Below, one piece after another: positions 62,801 through 64,000 of a DNA stretch of 64,000 nucleotides (its first letter is position 1; each line of letters begins with the position of its first letter). The stretch covers positions 2,489,826-2,553,825 of the forward strand of contig CP138355.1 in the NCBI GenBank assembly GCA_033584155.1, in the 5' to 3' direction. The notes beneath the pieces are model-generated. The model did not search any database and had not been told where the DNA came from. It saw only the letters and a program-made list of their open reading frames with translations. Origin of the DNA: Candidatus Electrothrix scaldis (GTDB lineage: Bacteria; Desulfobacterota; Desulfobulbia; Desulfobulbales; Desulfobulbaceae). The position numbers were made by a program, and so were the translations under genes.

Positions 62801-64000
62801 GTTCATCTGATGCACTTACTCGCAACGACGCAGCCTACGAACCCTATATCGGCCTGCGACCCTTTGAGGAAAGCGAACGGGACCGGTTCTTTGGTCGTGA
62901 CCGCGAGATCAATATCCTCCTCGATAATATCCGTTTTAATCGCCTGACCCTGCTCTTGGCCGGGAGTGGAGTGGGCAAGAGTTCCCTGCTGCGAGCCGGA
63001 GTTATGCCGGTCTTGAGGGGAGATTCCGATACCGAACTTCTCTATCATAATGTCTGGAGTGGCGAGCCTGCCAAAGAACTGAAACAGGCAATCGCGGAGC
63101 ATTTCAGGAAAAAATATCGGCTTGCTCCTTTTGATGAACAGTTTGTCCGGCTTCCACTTAAGGATATGCTGCGGACCTGTACCATGTTTAGTACTGGGCA
63201 GCAAATTTTGCTCCTGGATCAGTTTGAGGAGTTTTTTAATTACCAGCGGTTTCGAGAGGGCTTTGGAGATTTTGTTGAGGAGCTGAGTGCAGCCGTGCGT
63301 GATCGCGGTCTTCCGGCCTCCTTTGTTTTTTCCATGCGCGAAGATTTTGCCCTGGAATTGAATGCCTTCAAGGAGTTCCTACCTGGGGTGTTTGACAATT
63401 ACTTCCGGTTGGAAAAGTTGACCAGGGAGCAGGCCCGACTGGCCATAGAAAAACCCTTGGAAAGGACCGGGTATAGTTTTGCGCCGCAGCAGGGAGAACG
63501 CAAGGCCCTGCTTGATCAGGTTTTGGATGACCTTGCCAAGCGAGAGCAGGAGCGGCAGCTTGGGGTGCAGGAATTGCTCAAGCTCAAGGAATTGCCCCTG
63601 TTGGTGGAACCCCCGCACTTGCAGATTGTTTGTCGGGAGCTGTGGTTGCATCATCGGGATGAGCAGGTGAAGCAGATTACCCATGTCGACTATGAGAAGG
63701 CGGGGAGGGCAGGGGGAATACTGGAAAATTATTTTATAAAAATAGTCAAAAAACTTGATGAAAATCAGCAATACATCGCTTCTATGGCCTTTGATTATCT
63801 TATCGGCTCACGCGGTGTAAAAATTGCCCAACCACTTGATCAACTGGCCGACCTGACATTTCTTGATAAGAACGATTTGCAGTCAGTGTTGGATATATTA
63901 CAGGACAATGCAATTCTCCGCCGTAAGAACAGAAACGGTGTTTTTGAATATGAACTCTATCATGATATTTTTTCAAAATATATCCAAAAATGGAATGCAG
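62797..64000 (+). CDS. STAND-type NTPase (nSTAND1-like), cut by the window end
   Basis: An open frame of 401 codons reaches the window end without a stop. ATG 62797 follows AAAAAGGAGG and overlaps the SIR2-like stop. The start has the nSTAND1 signature YIGLRPFEESERDRFFGRDR (about residues 17-36). Walker A GSGVGKSSLLRAG lies at about 56-68, Walker B ILLLDQFEEFFNY at about 139, and a sensor-like FVFSMREDFALEL at about 176. A winged-helix-like part ends the visible region (YELYHDIFSKYIQKW). STAND NTPases act as switches that activate linked effectors. C-terminal sensor repeats would lie outside. Confidence 0.85.
   Translation, partial: MSSSDALTRNDAAYEPYIGLRPFEESERDRFFGRDREINILLDNIRFNRLTLLLAGSGVGKSSLLRAGVMPVLRGDSDTELLYHNVWSGEPAKELKQAIAEHFRKKYRLAPFDEQFVRLPLKDMLRTCTMFSTGQQILLLDQFEEFFNYQRFREGFGDFVEELSAAVRDRGLPASFVFSMREDFALELNAFKEFLPGVFDNYFRLEKLTREQARLAIEKPLERTGYSFAPQQGERKALLDQVLDDLAKREQERQLGVQELLKLKELPLLVEPPHLQIVCRELWLHHRDEQVKQITHVDYEKAGRAGGILENYFIKIVKKLDENQQYIASMAFDYLIGSRGVKIAQPLDQLADLTFLDKNDLQSVLDILQDNAILRRKNRNGVFEYELYHDIFSKYIQKWNA

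Overview
This window most resembles a chromosomal segment of a sulfate-reducing or cable-type deltaproteobacterium (Desulfobulbales; 'Candidatus Electrothrix/Electronema' is my best guess). The reasons are a NifU/NifS pair, a PEP synthase, a ROCO (LRR-Roc) protein, DUF4382-type surface lipoproteins, a DUF3012 lipoprotein, a CZB protein, and many insertion sequences (IS) in moderate-GC DNA. The taxonomy is inference. No rRNA, complete tRNA or CRISPR array was seen.

Layout. 0-6.3 kb is an IS cluster: an IS66 fragment, an unassigned 1.86-kb IS, a 238-bp MITE-like element, a frameshifted IS1380 and an IS4-like element. The last three sit inside one ancestral ~0.5-kb segment whose uninterrupted inverted twin lies at 37.8-38.3 kb. 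6.2-12.2 kb holds an AlbA/ATPase regulator, an M3 peptidase and a ROCO GTPase. 12.5-21 kb holds a broken DUF4124 gene, a short MurE-like ligase, an Rpn-type gene split by an ISL3 element beside a MITE, a HigBA-like toxin-antitoxin pair, and IS1-like and IS1182/IS5-like transposases. 20.9-26.8 kb is one 1976-codon gene (HNH, helical repeats, PIN-like). 26.9-31.6 kb is housekeeping: nifU-nifS and ppsA. 31.8-38.3 kb holds a tandem paralog pair and then a graveyard of IS-broken surface-protein genes.

38.4-41.8 kb carries a translationally coupled pair, a helical-repeat protein plus a PD-(D/E)XK-like protein, which is a candidate undescribed conflict module. 41.8-46.6 kb holds a periplasmic TPR protein, an Fe-alcohol dehydrogenase, a CPBP-DoxX-glutaredoxin cluster and a CZB protein. 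46.9-53.5 kb looks like a cell-envelope regulon: secreted proteins (one operon split by an ISKra4-like element), a Cys-rich small protein, an Arg/Glu-rich secreted protein, an OmpR-type two-component pair and a PepSY-TM-like protein. Two nearly identical 36-bp boxes with 11-bp direct repeats lie at the promoters and may be operators for the response regulator.

54-61.3 kb is housekeeping: a cold-shock protein, ABC-F ATPase, DEAD-box helicase, two small envelope proteins, rhodanese-MauE/DoxX and carbonic anhydrase. 61.5-64 kb begins a two-gene SIR2-like/STAND NTPase conflict system cut by the window edge. The main biology is therefore three candidate immunity or conflict loci (20.9-26.8, 38.4-41.8 and 61.5-64 kb) among recent IS insertions, several of which can be reversed on paper from their target duplications.
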